Shown here: piece after piece, positions 23,978 to 31,338 of the stretch | Position numbering within the stretch: position 1 is the stretch's first letter | How the letters are laid out: each line of letters starts with the position of its first letter | DNA from: a virus | Virus record (IMG/VR): IMGVR_UViG_3300026551_000001 | Coordinates: 1 to 50,609 of that record | Direction: 5' to 3' (one strand) | DNA: 50,609 nucleotides | Translations under genes and position numbers: made by a program | The notes under the pieces: generated by a model | What the model saw: only the letters and a program-made list of their open reading frames with translations | What the model was told of the DNA's origin: nothing | Database searches by the model: none

Positions 23978-25503
23978 GCTGCTATTCCCTCAGTTGCAGC
24001 AAAGTTATCGTTATCCGATTTTATTTCTGAGAGAGTGTACGTAATAGGGTCAAAAGTAAGCACACCTCCCATTCCAGTGCGCCCGCAATATCTGTTCTTT
24101 GAAACGATGATAGTCGTTTCTTTAGAAGCTCGTTCGATATCTCGGGTAAGATCGATTCTGATGTCTGCGACTTTTCCAATTGCTCTACTACTCCTTGTTT
24201 GTCCGAAATCATTGACGTGACTCACTACTATTAATCCAAAATCTAATTCCTTGACCATCATCTCTAATCTGGTGGAGATTTGGTCAAGAGCTTGGCGTTC
24301 ATTCTCTCCCGCCAAGAGAGGAATGGCCATGCAAATGTTACCGAAAAGAATAAAACGACAGCCACAGGCAGAAACGAGAAACCTAATAGTGTCGCAGAGT
24401 GTCTCTGCAGAGTCGCCCCCAAAGCTAGAATGAAGGTACAGCCGCTCATCCATGCGAATAACCTTGGAGACAGCAGAAAAGATTTCATCTTCCTTGAGAC
24501 CGCTGTCGGGAAGGTGCGCGGGTCTTTTGAGCTCAAGTCCAGCAATAGCTTGGAGGTGCCTTCTAGGGCTTTCTTCATGGAGAATACATCCTATTTTATC
24601 ATCTGTTACCTTTAACAAATGATGTTCGAGGTTGTACATTAATTCAGTCTTACCTACTCCTTCTGGAGCAGTAATTAGAACGATTTCCCCTGTCCTTAGC
24701 CCATACGTCTTTTCGGTTAAGGTAGGGAATGGATAGGGGATACCGTATTGTACTTTACCTTTCAGAATAGTTTTGAAGTCGTCGAAGGAAGAGACGATGG
24801 TCTCGGGCAAGTATTTGCGGGAATTAAACCATGTGTTCCTGAGTACTTCACCTTCACCATTCTGAAGGTATTCATTGGCATCTTTCCTTGATGTTAGTTT
24901 TACATCAAAGACTTTGCCATAGTCGAAAAGCTTAGAAACTGCTGCTGTAGCTTCTCTGCCCACACTGTCGCTGTCGAAACAGAGGTAGACTCGATCGAAG
25001 CTACTAAGCCAGGATCTACATGCTGTGCAGTCACGTACGCTGCTAGAAGCAGACTGGACAGAAACCACAGGTTGATGTAGTACTTGGTAAAGGGAACACG
25101 CATCTTGTTCTCCTTCGGTGATGGTCACATATTTATGTTGACCAGCGTTGAACTTATCTGATCCGAATAGACCTGCTTTGCTAATCTCTCCTACGCTGGA
25201 GAAATCTTTGCTGCCAAGCTGTCTAACCTTGTAGCTACCGTTCGGATAACGATAGCCAATCGAGACCGGCTTACCGTCGGAATCGATTTTAGTTTTGACG
25301 TCATAGAAGCGGAAAGTTTCCGCATTGACGCCACGCCATGGACAATACTCATAGGTAAACTCCTTGGTTGAAGGAGAGGTTAATGGCGGAAAATAATGAC
25401 TACATGAAAAACAAAACCCATGTCCATCATCGTAGGTAGCTTTAGCATCTGAGCTACCACAGACTTCACATGGAATATGTAAATTAACTACTTGGGAAGT
25501 AAT
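23974..25503 (-). CDS. Primase-helicase, T7 gp4-like, with AUU start
   Basis: 509 aa from AUU 25503. A zinc-ribbon lies at residues 9-34 (HIPCEVCGSSD ... GFCFSC; C12, C15, C31, C34), almost identical in spacing to T7 gp4A. A TOPRIM primase domain follows, with ITEGEQDA (near 127) and FDSDSVG, then a RecA-like hexameric helicase with Walker A APEGVGKT (279-286) and LIVVSHVNDFGQTR. No ATG, GTG or TTG exists between the in-frame TGA upstream and the zinc-ribbon. AAGGAG lies seven bases before AUU, and T7 gp4A begins at the same relative place. A GTG at 25128 would delete the whole zinc and linker region. The C-terminus SDNDNFAATEGIAA is SsrA-like. It overlaps the upstream gene by 20 bases. Confidence 0.88.
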   Translation of the reverse strand: MTSQVVNLHIPCEVCGSSDAKATYDDGHGFCFSCSHYFPPLTSPSTKEFTYEYCPWRGVNAETFRFYDVKTKIDSDGKPVSIGYRYPNGSYKVRQLGSKDFSSVGEISKAGLFGSDKFNAGQHKYVTITEGEQDACSLYQVLHQPVVSVQSASSSVRDCTACRSWLSSFDRVYLCFDSDSVGREATAAVSKLFDYGKVFDVKLTSRKDANEYLQNGEGEVLRNTWFNSRKYLPETIVSSFDDFKTILKGKVQYGIPYPFPTLTEKTYGLRTGEIVLITAPEGVGKTELMYNLEHHLLKVTDDKIGCILHEESPRRHLQAIAGLELKRPAHLPDSGLKEDEIFSAVSKVIRMDERLYLHSSFGGDSAETLCDTIRFLVSACGCRFILFGNICMAIPLLAGENERQALDQISTRLEMMVKELDFGLIVVSHVNDFGQTRSSRAIGKVADIRIDLTRDIERASKETTIIVSKNRYCGRTGMGGVLTFDPITYTLSEIKSDNDNFAATEGIAA

Positions 25504-26239
25504 AATAAGGCTCCTTCATCATTGCTTTTGCTCTGTAAATCGTGACAGGTTTACACCTAAATCCCATATCAATTAACTCAGACCAGTATGTCTGGATACC
25601 AACATACATCCATACCCACATACCTATGTCAGCCATCTTAATATCTGTCTTACCCTTCTCCTCATATTGTATACGTCTATTAGGTATATGTATATGTACT
25701 TTCTTACGTTCATACTGTACAGTATTGGCATACTCTTTGTCAAGAGAAATTATAGTATTTCCTCTGACTGCTAATAACTGTCCTTTGATCTTAGCAGGTT
25801 GAGCTAATCTACTTGTATTAAGATCAGCCCAGTCTTCGAACATAGGTCTCTTATCTGTTTCTAAAGGAATAGGAAATGTCTCAGTTCCTAAATCCTTAGA
25901 CCAAAACTCAAAGTTATCTACAGTATAACAATTAGCTACTAAGATACAATTGTTCTCTATTTGTTTGAATTTCTTTCTACCTTGTAGAAGATCATCACAT
26001 ACGAATAGAAGATTATATATATTATCTTCTATTGTACTGATGTCAGGAGTACAATGCATTCCTTCTACATTCCACTCAGACTCAACATTCTTCCACCATG
26101 CTGCCGATGGTTTAGCTCCTAACTTATGCCAACGTTCTTCAATCTGTTCAGCTAGAATTTGAGCAGGAGTACGTAAGTCAAGTTCTTCAACAACCTCTGG
26201 TTTTTCAACAACTGCTGATTTTCTGCTAAACAAAGTCAT
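25484..26239 (-). CDS. Unknown early protein, 251 aa
   Basis: 251 aa from ATG 26239 (MTLFSRKSAVVEKPEVVEEL), with GGAG upstream; the open frame to 26347 is a hairpin region and is rejected. The N-terminus is acidic and helical, the body is Trp- and Tyr-rich (SAAWWKNVESEW, MADIGMWVWMYVGIQTYW). No motif is recognised. Its 3' end carries the Shine-Dalgarno of the primase-helicase, so the two are translationally linked. A replisome accessory role is possible. Confidence 0.65.
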   Translation of the reverse strand: MTLFSRKSAVVEKPEVVEELDLRTPAQILAEQIEERWHKLGAKPSAAWWKNVESEWNVEGMHCTPDISTIEDNIYNLLFVCDDLLQGRKKFKQIENNCILVANCYTVDNFEFWSKDLGTETFPIPLETDKRPMFEDWADLNTSRLAQPAKIKGQLLAVRGNTIISLDKEYANTVQYERKKVHIHIPNRRIQYEEKGKTDIKMADIGMWVWMYVGIQTYWSELIDMGFRCKPVTIYRAKAMMKEPYYYFPSS

Positions 26240-26331
26240 CTTACGCTCCTGCTTATAGGTGGACTCTGATAATATGCCTAGGACATACGAATACCAGATT
26301 GCTCGGGCTATCAGAGTCCGCTTATAAGTAG

Positions 26332-26521
26332 TAGTCGGAGAGTGCATTTCACCTTATGCACTCTCCTAGGTAGGTAGTTGCCTTCGGTGCCGGATACCTA
26401 CCTAATGTAATAGTCGGAGAGTGTAGGTAACCCAAAGGCCACTTACGTGGTGAGGCAAAGGCCTACACTCTCCTATAGGTAGCGCTCTTCAGATCAAGAC
26501 TGGACTTCAGCGTTCTACCTA
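26332..26521. repeat. A-B-A'-B' tandem hairpin array
   Basis: Four long hairpins in 190 bases. A: GGAGAGTGCAT / ATGCACTCTCC, 11 bp (26337-26366). B: TAGGTAGGTA / TACCTACCTA, 10 bp (26367-26404), with an inner C(UUCG)G. A': GGAGAGTGTAGG / CCTACACTCTCC, 12 bp (26416-26473). B': TAGGTAG+CGCT / AGCG+CTACCTA (26476-26521). A and A' share TAGTCGGAGAGTG, and B and B' share TAGGTAG, so the unit was duplicated. The last stem covers the stop codon of the 466 aa gene. No gene lies in 26240-26514. Confidence 0.75.
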
Positions 26522-27915
26522 ATACCGAACTTCTTAGTTCCTCCTGCAGCAGGAACAGAAGTAGTAGCTTTATCAGCAGGTTTATTGAGTAGTTCTTCAG
26601 CAGCTTTAAGATCATTAACAGCCTTAGCATGAGCTGCCAATAATCTGATGTGATGGTTGACTAAGTTTTGCCAACCGACAGCAGCAATCTTGGGGTATGT
26701 GTCAGCAAGATCACACTTCTTTTCGAATGACATCTTGAGGCCATTGGCTAATTCTTCAGGAATACCCATTTGTTGAGATAGCGTAGGCCAGTTCTTCTCG
26801 AAGTCAGCTATTTGCTGAACATCCATGATCTCTAGATTGTTGACATCGATGGTTTTCATGAAGCTATCCAAGAAGTCTTGACGTTGTTCTGCATCTATGG
26901 TCGGAATGATTGTCGGAGGATCTTTTCCTTCCGTGACTGGATCAGGTTTTGCAGAGATAGGAGATGAAGGTCCGACAGGCTTCTTGTCCTGAAGTATCCT
27001 CGCAGCTTCATCAAAGGACTTAGCTGTAATCTTCTCTACAATCTTCTTAGCTCTGATCTTAGGTCTATCTTTGAAGTTAGCAGGTACAGCGGCTATTCTA
27101 CCTTCCCTCATTAGCTTCTCATACCAGTTTCTTAAACTGTTCTTACCTTGGATGTTGACCGGAGGTTCGACTAATTCGAACTCTTCATTCTCCAACTTCT
27201 CTTCTGCTTTAGATGGAATAATTGATGTATTGGTACTCAACATAGCTGCTAATTTGTTCTTAGCATTAGTTGTAGTCAGATGACTTCTGTCATCCGAACC
27301 TTCTTTGTATCCGAAGGTATTAGAACAATAACCCCATTGGAAATCATCACCTAAATTATTGTCTTTAGAAAACGTACAAGAGTTGCCTGTAGAAAGAAAT
27401 AAACTAATGGCCCCACGATGTCCAATAAGACCCGAAACAATCTCATCATGTGTGGAAGGATCTTTAACATTCTCCCACATCTTAGTCATGTTTCCTTCGA
27501 AGAGTTTATAGTCTTTCTTGAATCTTATCTTAAGTTTCTGTGCTGCTAGATATTCAGGAGTATGTGAATTATTGGTGTCGACATAAGGGAAGTCTCCCTC
27601 CAATACTCCGACAATAAGAGGATCTCCTGCATCACTAGATAGAAGAACAATAGGTTGTTTATCTTCCTCTGGAATGACATTGGTAATGTTAGATAGATAG
27701 AAGATAGCCTTCTGATCTTTCAAGGACTCTTGAAGAGTCATCCATTTATCGACGGTAAGATGATCAGCACTGACTAATTGGAGTTCAGTACCGTTGTGGA
27801 TGATTGCTCCTGAACCTCCTTTGTTCTTCTCTACTTGTATCTTCATTACAGCTTCTGGTATGATCCAGGTAGCTTCTTTGACTAGGAGTGAACCTCTGTT
27901 TAGATCGGTAGCCAT
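26515..27915 (-). CDS. Unknown early protein, 466 aa
   Basis: 466 aa from ATG 27915 (MATDLNRGSLLVKEA), with GGAG upstream; the open frame to 28086 overlaps the membrane-protein gene and is rejected. The N-terminal half is mixed alpha/beta (QLVSADHLTVDKWMTLQESL; IVLLSSDAGDPLIVGVLEGD). A Pro/Lys-rich linker (KKPVGPSSPISAKPDPVTEG) precedes a helical C-terminal domain with QQIADFEKNWPTLSQQMG, and the protein ends basic (GGTKKFGIR). No family is recognised. It is the largest early protein outside the polymerase and helicase. Confidence 0.7.
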   Translation of the reverse strand: MATDLNRGSLLVKEATWIIPEAVMKIQVEKNKGGSGAIIHNGTELQLVSADHLTVDKWMTLQESLKDQKAIFYLSNITNVIPEEDKQPIVLLSSDAGDPLIVGVLEGDFPYVDTNNSHTPEYLAAQKLKIRFKKDYKLFEGNMTKMWENVKDPSTHDEIVSGLIGHRGAISLFLSTGNSCTFSKDNNLGDDFQWGYCSNTFGYKEGSDDRSHLTTTNAKNKLAAMLSTNTSIIPSKAEEKLENEEFELVEPPVNIQGKNSLRNWYEKLMREGRIAAVPANFKDRPKIRAKKIVEKITAKSFDEAARILQDKKPVGPSSPISAKPDPVTEGKDPPTIIPTIDAEQRQDFLDSFMKTIDVNNLEIMDVQQIADFEKNWPTLSQQMGIPEELANGLKMSFEKKCDLADTYPKIAAVGWQNLVNHHIRLLAAHAKAVNDLKAAEELLNKPADKATTSVPAAGGTKKFGIR

Positions 27916-27946
27916 GGTATTCTCCGTGTTGAATGATAACCTATCA

Positions 27947-28336
27947 CTATTGGTTGAATAGTTCCTGTAGAGATTTCTTTGGTAGTCCAGAGATTTTCTC
28001 AACAGGAGGTGTTTCATCCCAGGGTGGCGTACTAGCGAGACCAGGCTTAAGGTCATCGATAGCCCACACCTTAGCATACTTTTCATATAGATAGTATCGT
28101 TCGTCGTTGGTTATCTTCCCTTCTAGGTAGGTTTTGTCTACCTGTTCAAGAAACATATCGGCGACCATAGTCTCTAATTCTTTATCCCTTTCTTGTGTCA
28201 TATGGTATTTCCTTTTAAGTCTTTTCCTGTAGAAGTAAGGAATGAATTGATAATAAGAAACAATATTTCTAACCATATAATACAATAGTATAGTTAACAT
28301 GCCAAAAGCTACTATTAGTCCGTATTCTTCTGACAT
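27947..28336 (-). CDS. Membrane-anchored early protein, 129 aa
   Basis: 129 aa with an N-terminal membrane helix (GLIVAFGMLTILLYYMVRNIV), a basic juxtamembrane patch (FYRKRLKRKYH) and a soluble acidic-helical domain (DKELETMVADMFLEQVDKTY; NDERYYLYEKYAKVW). The C-terminus is Pro-rich. The topology suggests inner-membrane anchoring with the domain in the cytoplasm. It is the first protein gene after the tRNA. Function is unknown; host takeover or replication anchoring are guesses. Confidence 0.7.
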   Translation of the reverse strand: MSEEYGLIVAFGMLTILLYYMVRNIVSYYQFIPYFYRKRLKRKYHMTQERDKELETMVADMFLEQVDKTYLEGKITNDERYYLYEKYAKVWAIDDLKPGLASTPPWDETPPVEKISGLPKKSLQELFNQ

Positions 28337-28376
28337 GTTAGTTCTCCTATTGGTGCTCCGTAGTGAAACGTAGGAG

Positions 28377-28462
28377 TGGTGCTCACAGCCAGACTCGAAC
28401 TGGCACGGATATTCTCCATCAGATTTTAAGTCTGATGCGTCTACCTATTTCGCCATGTGAGC
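28377..28462 (-). tRNA. tRNA-Leu (anticodon UAA)
   Basis: Read on the - strand: acceptor stem GCTCACA / TGTGAGC (7 bp), D arm GCG...CGC with AGG in the loop, anticodon stem TCAGA / TCTGA with loop CTTAAAA (anticodon TAA), a 14-nt class II variable arm with GGA/TCC, T arm GCCAG-TTCGAGT-CTGGC, discriminator A, and an encoded CCA. It reads UUA, which is very common in the late genes, so it probably supplements the host pool. It is flanked by strong hairpins in the same transcript. Confidence 0.95.
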
Positions 28463-28471
28463 TAGATGAGA

Positions 28472-28519
28472 ACTCCGGTGAGAGCTCAGTAACGAATACC
28501 TACTCCTCATCACCGGAGT
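28472..28519. other. 10-bp hairpin beside the tRNA
   Basis: ACTCCGGTGA pairs perfectly with TCACCGGAGT, and the stem can extend (GAG/CTC with one bulge) to a nested AGTA/TACT. It lies 5' of the tRNA in the - transcript and may help tRNA excision by RNase III-type or RNase P processing. Confidence 0.6.
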
Positions 28520-28549
28520 CTGCTCCATAGTGTGGGGACTACGGAGACT

Positions 28550-28590
28550 AACGTAGTGGCATGGTATCTGAGGGTATCATGCACTACGTT
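28550..28590. other. 17-bp hairpin over the end of the zinc-finger gene
   Basis: AACGTAGTG(G)CATGGTAT pairs with GTATCATGCACTACGTT, loop CTGAGG, with one bulge at 28559. Two pairs (28564/28577 and 28567/28574) are G-T in + reading. The stem includes the stop codon at 28577. It is one of the longest hairpins in the early operon. Confidence 0.6.
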
Positions 28591-28753
28591 TCAGAACTGA
28601 ATTAAATAATTCTTTTAACGTTGGATGTAGATCACTTAAATTTACTTCTTCTCTTATTCTTTGACGACATTCTTCACATAACCATTTGAAGGTATATGCG
28701 CAGTTGTCGTGTTTGACGGTTCTCCGTCCACATCTACAAATGCCAATAGCCAT
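28577..28753 (-). CDS. Small zinc-finger protein, 58 aa
   Basis: 58 aa. Two Cys pairs (CRCGRRTVKHDNC; WLCEECRQR) give a CxC...C...CxxC arrangement that should bind zinc. It is basic in the first half and helical in the second (REEVNLSDLHPTLKELFNSV). CGGAG precedes ATG 28753. It may bind DNA or a host protein. No family is named. Confidence 0.65.
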   Translation of the reverse strand: MAIGICRCGRRTVKHDNCAYTFKWLCEECRQRIREEVNLSDLHPTLKELFNSVLKRSA

Positions 28754-28758
28754 TAGGT

Positions 28759-29145
28759 TTACTCCGTTTTATCCCCTTCCAGCCAGTGTATGGTGTTAGT
28801 ATTGTATCTCAACATAGCCATATCTCTAGAAGGATAGACTATGGATATTTCTTTAGTAACTCCTAGACTAGATTGATAGTACTTCTCAAAGAAGAATCTA
28901 TTACCTGAAAACTTCATAACTAATTGATTATATCTTCCACCTACTAAATTGACTATATACCATTCATCAATACCTTGAGCAAAGTCAGACTTCCATGTCG
29001 TCTCATTCTCCCTAATGTTGAGAGATGTCGGATCGAATGGAACATCGTTAGCTAATTTCCTCCATATAGGATTAAACCTAGTAGAATGCTTCTTAAGATA
29101 AGCTCTTCTACTTGCCTGTTTCTTCGGTCTTCTTCGCTTGCTCAT
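28759..29145 (-). CDS. Unknown early protein, 128 aa
   Basis: 128 aa from ATG 29145 (MSKRRRPKKQASRRAYLKKH); an upstream ATG at 29154 is possible. A very basic N-terminal 20 residues precede an aromatic-rich beta domain (GIDEWYIVNLVGGRYNQLVM, RFFFEKYYQSSLG). It overlaps the upstream CxxC gene. Possibly nucleic-acid-binding. No family is recognised. Confidence 0.6.
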   Translation of the reverse strand: MSKRRRPKKQASRRAYLKKHSTRFNPIWRKLANDVPFDPTSLNIRENETTWKSDFAQGIDEWYIVNLVGGRYNQLVMKFSGNRFFFEKYYQSSLGVTKEISIVYPSRDMAMLRYNTNTIHWLEGDKTE

Positions 29146-29284
29146 ACAGTTCAAACCTTTCTGGATGAACGTATCTTACCTCCTTACCGTTAGGATCTAT
29201 ACAGAGTTGTCTTTGAGTCTGTCCACAATTAGGACAACTGACTGCCAACATATCCTCCCACTTCAACTTGCTAGCCTGTCCCAT
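29108..29284 (-). CDS. Small CxxC protein, 58 aa
   Basis: 58 aa from ATG 29284. It has one CPNCG knuckle followed by a lone Cys (QRQLCIDPNG) and a helical C-terminus. It is the first gene after an internal near-consensus promoter (29317-29344), with CGGAG upstream of the start. It may bind zinc. It overlaps the next gene by 38 bases. Confidence 0.6.
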   Translation of the reverse strand: MGQASKLKWEDMLAVSCPNCGQTQRQLCIDPNGKEVRYVHPERFELYEQAKKTEETGK

Positions 29285-29316
29285 TGTTTCTCTCCGTCTG
29301 AATTCCCAGTGTCATA

Positions 29317-29344
29317 ATTATAACACAGTAGATAGTTAAGTCAA
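29317..29344 (-). promoter_or_regulatory. Internal sigma70 promoter of the early operon
   Basis: On the - strand TTGACT (29344-29339), a 16-bp spacer, and TATAAT (29322-29317). The arrangement is the same as the main early promoter at 32163-32190 (TTGACT-16-TATAAT). It would boost expression of the genes from 29284 leftwards, including the tRNA and replication genes. Confidence 0.75.
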
Positions 29345-29523
29345 GAGTCAGAGGCTCTTATACCACGATTCCTTGCAATATCTGCAGGATTGCCTCCTTC
29401 TTCGTTTATTATCTCCATGATTTCTATTACTTGATCTGCAGTGATTTCATTACCTTTAAACATAATTAACAGTTCATAGATTTGTTCTCTAGTTAGAGAG
29501 GTGCATATATATTTACTTTTCAT
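29341..29523 (-). CDS. Small protein resembling the GatB/YqeY C-terminal domain
   Basis: 60 aa from ATG 29523 (MKSKYICTSLTREQ). Residues about 15-58 (EQIYELLIMFKGNEITADQ, VIEIMEIINEEGG, NPADIARNRGIRASD) follow the pattern of the helical tail domain of GatB and YqeY, with its N-E-I-T/S, E-x-G-x-x-P-x-x-I and G-I/L-x-x-x-SD elements. In GatB this domain contacts tRNA. A small stand-alone version in a phage is unusual. The promoter of the next gene overlaps its 3' end. The similarity is from memory and needs a profile search. Confidence 0.6.
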   Translation of the reverse strand: MKSKYICTSLTREQIYELLIMFKGNEITADQVIEIMEIINEEGGNPADIARNRGIRASDS

Positions 29524-29750
29524 ACATAGTCTCCATCGACTAACCATCCACCTTCAGGCCAGAACTTCCTAGTTCTTTCCATTATATCCGCAGATATCCG
29601 ACGATATCTCTCTGGTTCTATCTCATCCGGAGGAAACATATTCTCTATGACACACATCTGTTCTCCTTCATCCCAGAAGACTCTGGTAATGGTATAGTTA
29701 CCTTTACCAGATATGTTTACGTAATGTCCTTTCTGTGGTCTAGTCCTCAT
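29520..29750 (-). CDS. Unknown early protein, 76 aa
   Basis: 76 aa. An N-terminal beta part (KGHYVNISGKGNYTITRVFW) with acidic turns is followed by a helical, Arg-rich middle (PERYRRISADIMERTRKFW). It overlaps both neighbours by four bases, so it sits inside a tightly coupled group. No family is recognised. Confidence 0.6.
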   Translation of the reverse strand: MRTRPQKGHYVNISGKGNYTITRVFWDEGEQMCVIENMFPPDEIEPERYRRISADIMERTRKFWPEGGWLVDGDYV

Positions 29751-30217
29751 TCTCGTAATCTTTCCACCATGGTCGATTGTTCTTTCTTTTCGGACTTAAT
29801 AAGATCATCAATCCTAGACACAACATTGGTAATAGCGTCGCCGCTGCTATTAACGTTACTATCCATCCCATAGTTCTTACTCCATTTGTGTATTAATTTA
29901 ACTAAAGATTCCTCATCAATTGGTTTACTTGTTACTTCGGTAGTAGACCAACTATAGATTTGCCTACCTAATTCAATCATCTCACCATAGGTGAGTGATT
30001 GACATATATAGGCAATGGATGCTAAAGAATCATCCTTTGGATCTATACCTAAAGTATCTCTAGACTGTTTAGCATATAGTTTAGCCTTCTCAGCAGCCTC
30101 CTCACGCTCGTATTCGTGACAGGTATCGCATTGTATTCTATTAGCTACGAATTCACTGAGAGAACAATGAATACCTTTGTGGGCTTGCATACAGTAGTAT
30201 AGCTTAGTGCTGCTCAT
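29747..30217 (-). CDS. Unknown early protein, 156 aa
   Basis: 156 aa. It contains an N-terminal Cys/His group (YYCMQAHKGIHC ... IQCDTCHEYE) that could be a zinc finger, and a helical body (REEAAEKAKLYAKQSRD; SLVKLIHKWSKNYG). The C-terminus is charged. It overlaps both neighbours by four bases. Function is unknown. Confidence 0.62.
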   Translation of the reverse strand: MSSTKLYYCMQAHKGIHCSLSEFVANRIQCDTCHEYEREEAAEKAKLYAKQSRDTLGIDPKDDSLASIAYICQSLTYGEMIELGRQIYSWSTTEVTSKPIDEESLVKLIHKWSKNYGMDSNVNSSGDAITNVVSRIDDLIKSEKKEQSTMVERLRE

Positions 30218-30636
30218 GGTTCTATACTCCTCTGTTGTATTTCAAGCATCTTACGAATCAAGTAAGACTTCAACATAGGATCGTATTGTAGTTTATGCAT
30301 TAACAAGAAATCATTAATGGACCTCATGACATCAGGTCTTAATTGAGGTCCTTTAAGTAATTGATATGCAGCATCGGAGGACTGCTTATAGGATGGCTCT
30401 AGGACTGCGTAGGAAGGCCGTGGGTGCGTTATTTTCTTAGTCAGGTAGGTAGGGTGCCAACAGAGTTTACTCTCACCAGCGACCTTCTTATGCTGGTATT
30501 TATCTGTTACATGTCGAGGTTCAGACCAACAAATGGACGCATGTGCACATGAATATGCTACTGTCAAGATCATAGCAGTAGCTAACGTTAAGACTATCCA
30601 GTAAGATACCTCAGATAGATTATCTTTCCAAGACAT
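30214..30636 (-). CDS. Membrane-anchored early protein, 140 aa
   Basis: 140 aa from ATG 30636 (MSWKDNLSEVSYW), with CGGAG upstream; the frame to 30675 lacks a site. Residues 12-31 (YWIVLTLATAMILTVAYSCA) form an N-terminal membrane helix or signal anchor. The rest is basic and helical, ending LLMHKLQYDPMLKSYLIRKM. No family is recognised. Confidence 0.65.
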   Translation of the reverse strand: MSWKDNLSEVSYWIVLTLATAMILTVAYSCAHASICWSEPRHVTDKYQHKKVAGESKLCWHPTYLTKKITHPRPSYAVLEPSYKQSSDAAYQLLKGPQLRPDVMRSINDFLLMHKLQYDPMLKSYLIRKMLEIQQRSIEP

Positions 30637-30731
30637 GATCATCTCCGTATGTAAACACGTGGAGAGTACGCACAAGCTGATGCACTGACCAGAGCAAAGC
30701 TTGATCTCTCCTTTTGGCGGCGTGTACAGCC

Positions 30732-30780
30732 AATAACCTACTAACTGGTGAGGGGTCTAATTCACTAGCCATAGGTTATT
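30732..30780. other. Two-part intergenic hairpin
   Basis: Outer stem AATAACCTA / TAGGTTATT (9 bp) and inner stem CTGGTGA / TCACTAG (7 bp, one G-T in + reading), between the 127 aa and 140 aa genes. A smaller CAAGCT / AGCTTG pair lies at 30673-30703. No U-run is seen. Confidence 0.55.
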
Positions 30781-31164
30781 CTAGTTGTATAGTTCTACTT
30801 CGAACCATTCAGGTTTAATCCATTCTACTGGAGGACCTTTGATACCGTGATATTGTTTATATAGTTCTTCTCTACTACTGAATGCTGACCTGCCTCCTGG
30901 AAATTTACTACCTTGAGGTACAATCACACATTCGTAAATACATTCAGGATATGGATCCGTTAAATCAATATTAACCACAGTATGGTAACCTTTAATCAAA
31001 CAGCCTAAAGGAAATAGACGTTTACATTGTTGCTTAGCAGAACGTATAGTCTTAGCATTAAGAGTCTTACCTCCGTGACTTATGAAATTCTCCCTTGCTT
31101 TGATAAGATGATACTCTTGCATATCCTTAGCTCTTGCACGTCTCTCTTTAAGTCTTTCGTTCAC
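30781..31164 (-). CDS. Unknown early protein, 127 aa (GTG start)
   Basis: 127 aa starting at GTG 31164, chosen because GGAGG lies at a good distance upstream. The N-terminus is very basic and helical (ERLKERRARAKDMQEYHLIK), followed by AKTIRSAKQQCKRLFP and a beta-rich acidic C-terminal half (PECIYECVIVPQG ... IKPEWFEVEL). It overlaps the preceding small gene by 17 bases. Unknown. Confidence 0.65.
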   Translation of the reverse strand: MNERLKERRARAKDMQEYHLIKARENFISHGGKTLNAKTIRSAKQQCKRLFPLGCLIKGYHTVVNIDLTDPYPECIYECVIVPQGSKFPGGRSAFSSREELYKQYHGIKGPPVEWIKPEWFEVELYN

Positions 31165-31312
31165 GCTTACCTCCTCCCAATAGACCTACCTTTTGATACC
31201 AAGAACGATCAGCCCCGTTCTTGAGTTCCTTCTTTACTTCAGTCAATGTTTTTCCTATTGACCTACGTACGTCACCAGGATTACCAGGTTTATAGACCTT
31301 AGGTTTCTTCAT
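31148..31312 (-). CDS. Small basic protein, 54 aa
   Basis: 54 aa from ATG 31312, with GGAG about ten bases upstream. It is basic (MKKPKVYKPGNPGDVRRS, TLTEVKKELKNGAD) and ends LLGGGKRERKT. It overlaps the next gene's GTG start. It could bind nucleic acid. Unknown. Confidence 0.55.
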   Translation of the reverse strand: MKKPKVYKPGNPGDVRRSIGKTLTEVKKELKNGADRSWYQKVGLLGGGKRERKT

Positions 31313-31338
31313 TTAACATTCTCCGTGAGTTAAAAGAA

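Noticed and set aside
25126-25128. GTG at 25128 as the start of the helicase gene
   Set aside because: It would remove the zinc-ribbon and linker encoded in frame upstream and leave 375 bases of clearly T7 gp4-like sequence unexplained. The AUU at 25503 with AAGGAG is better placed.
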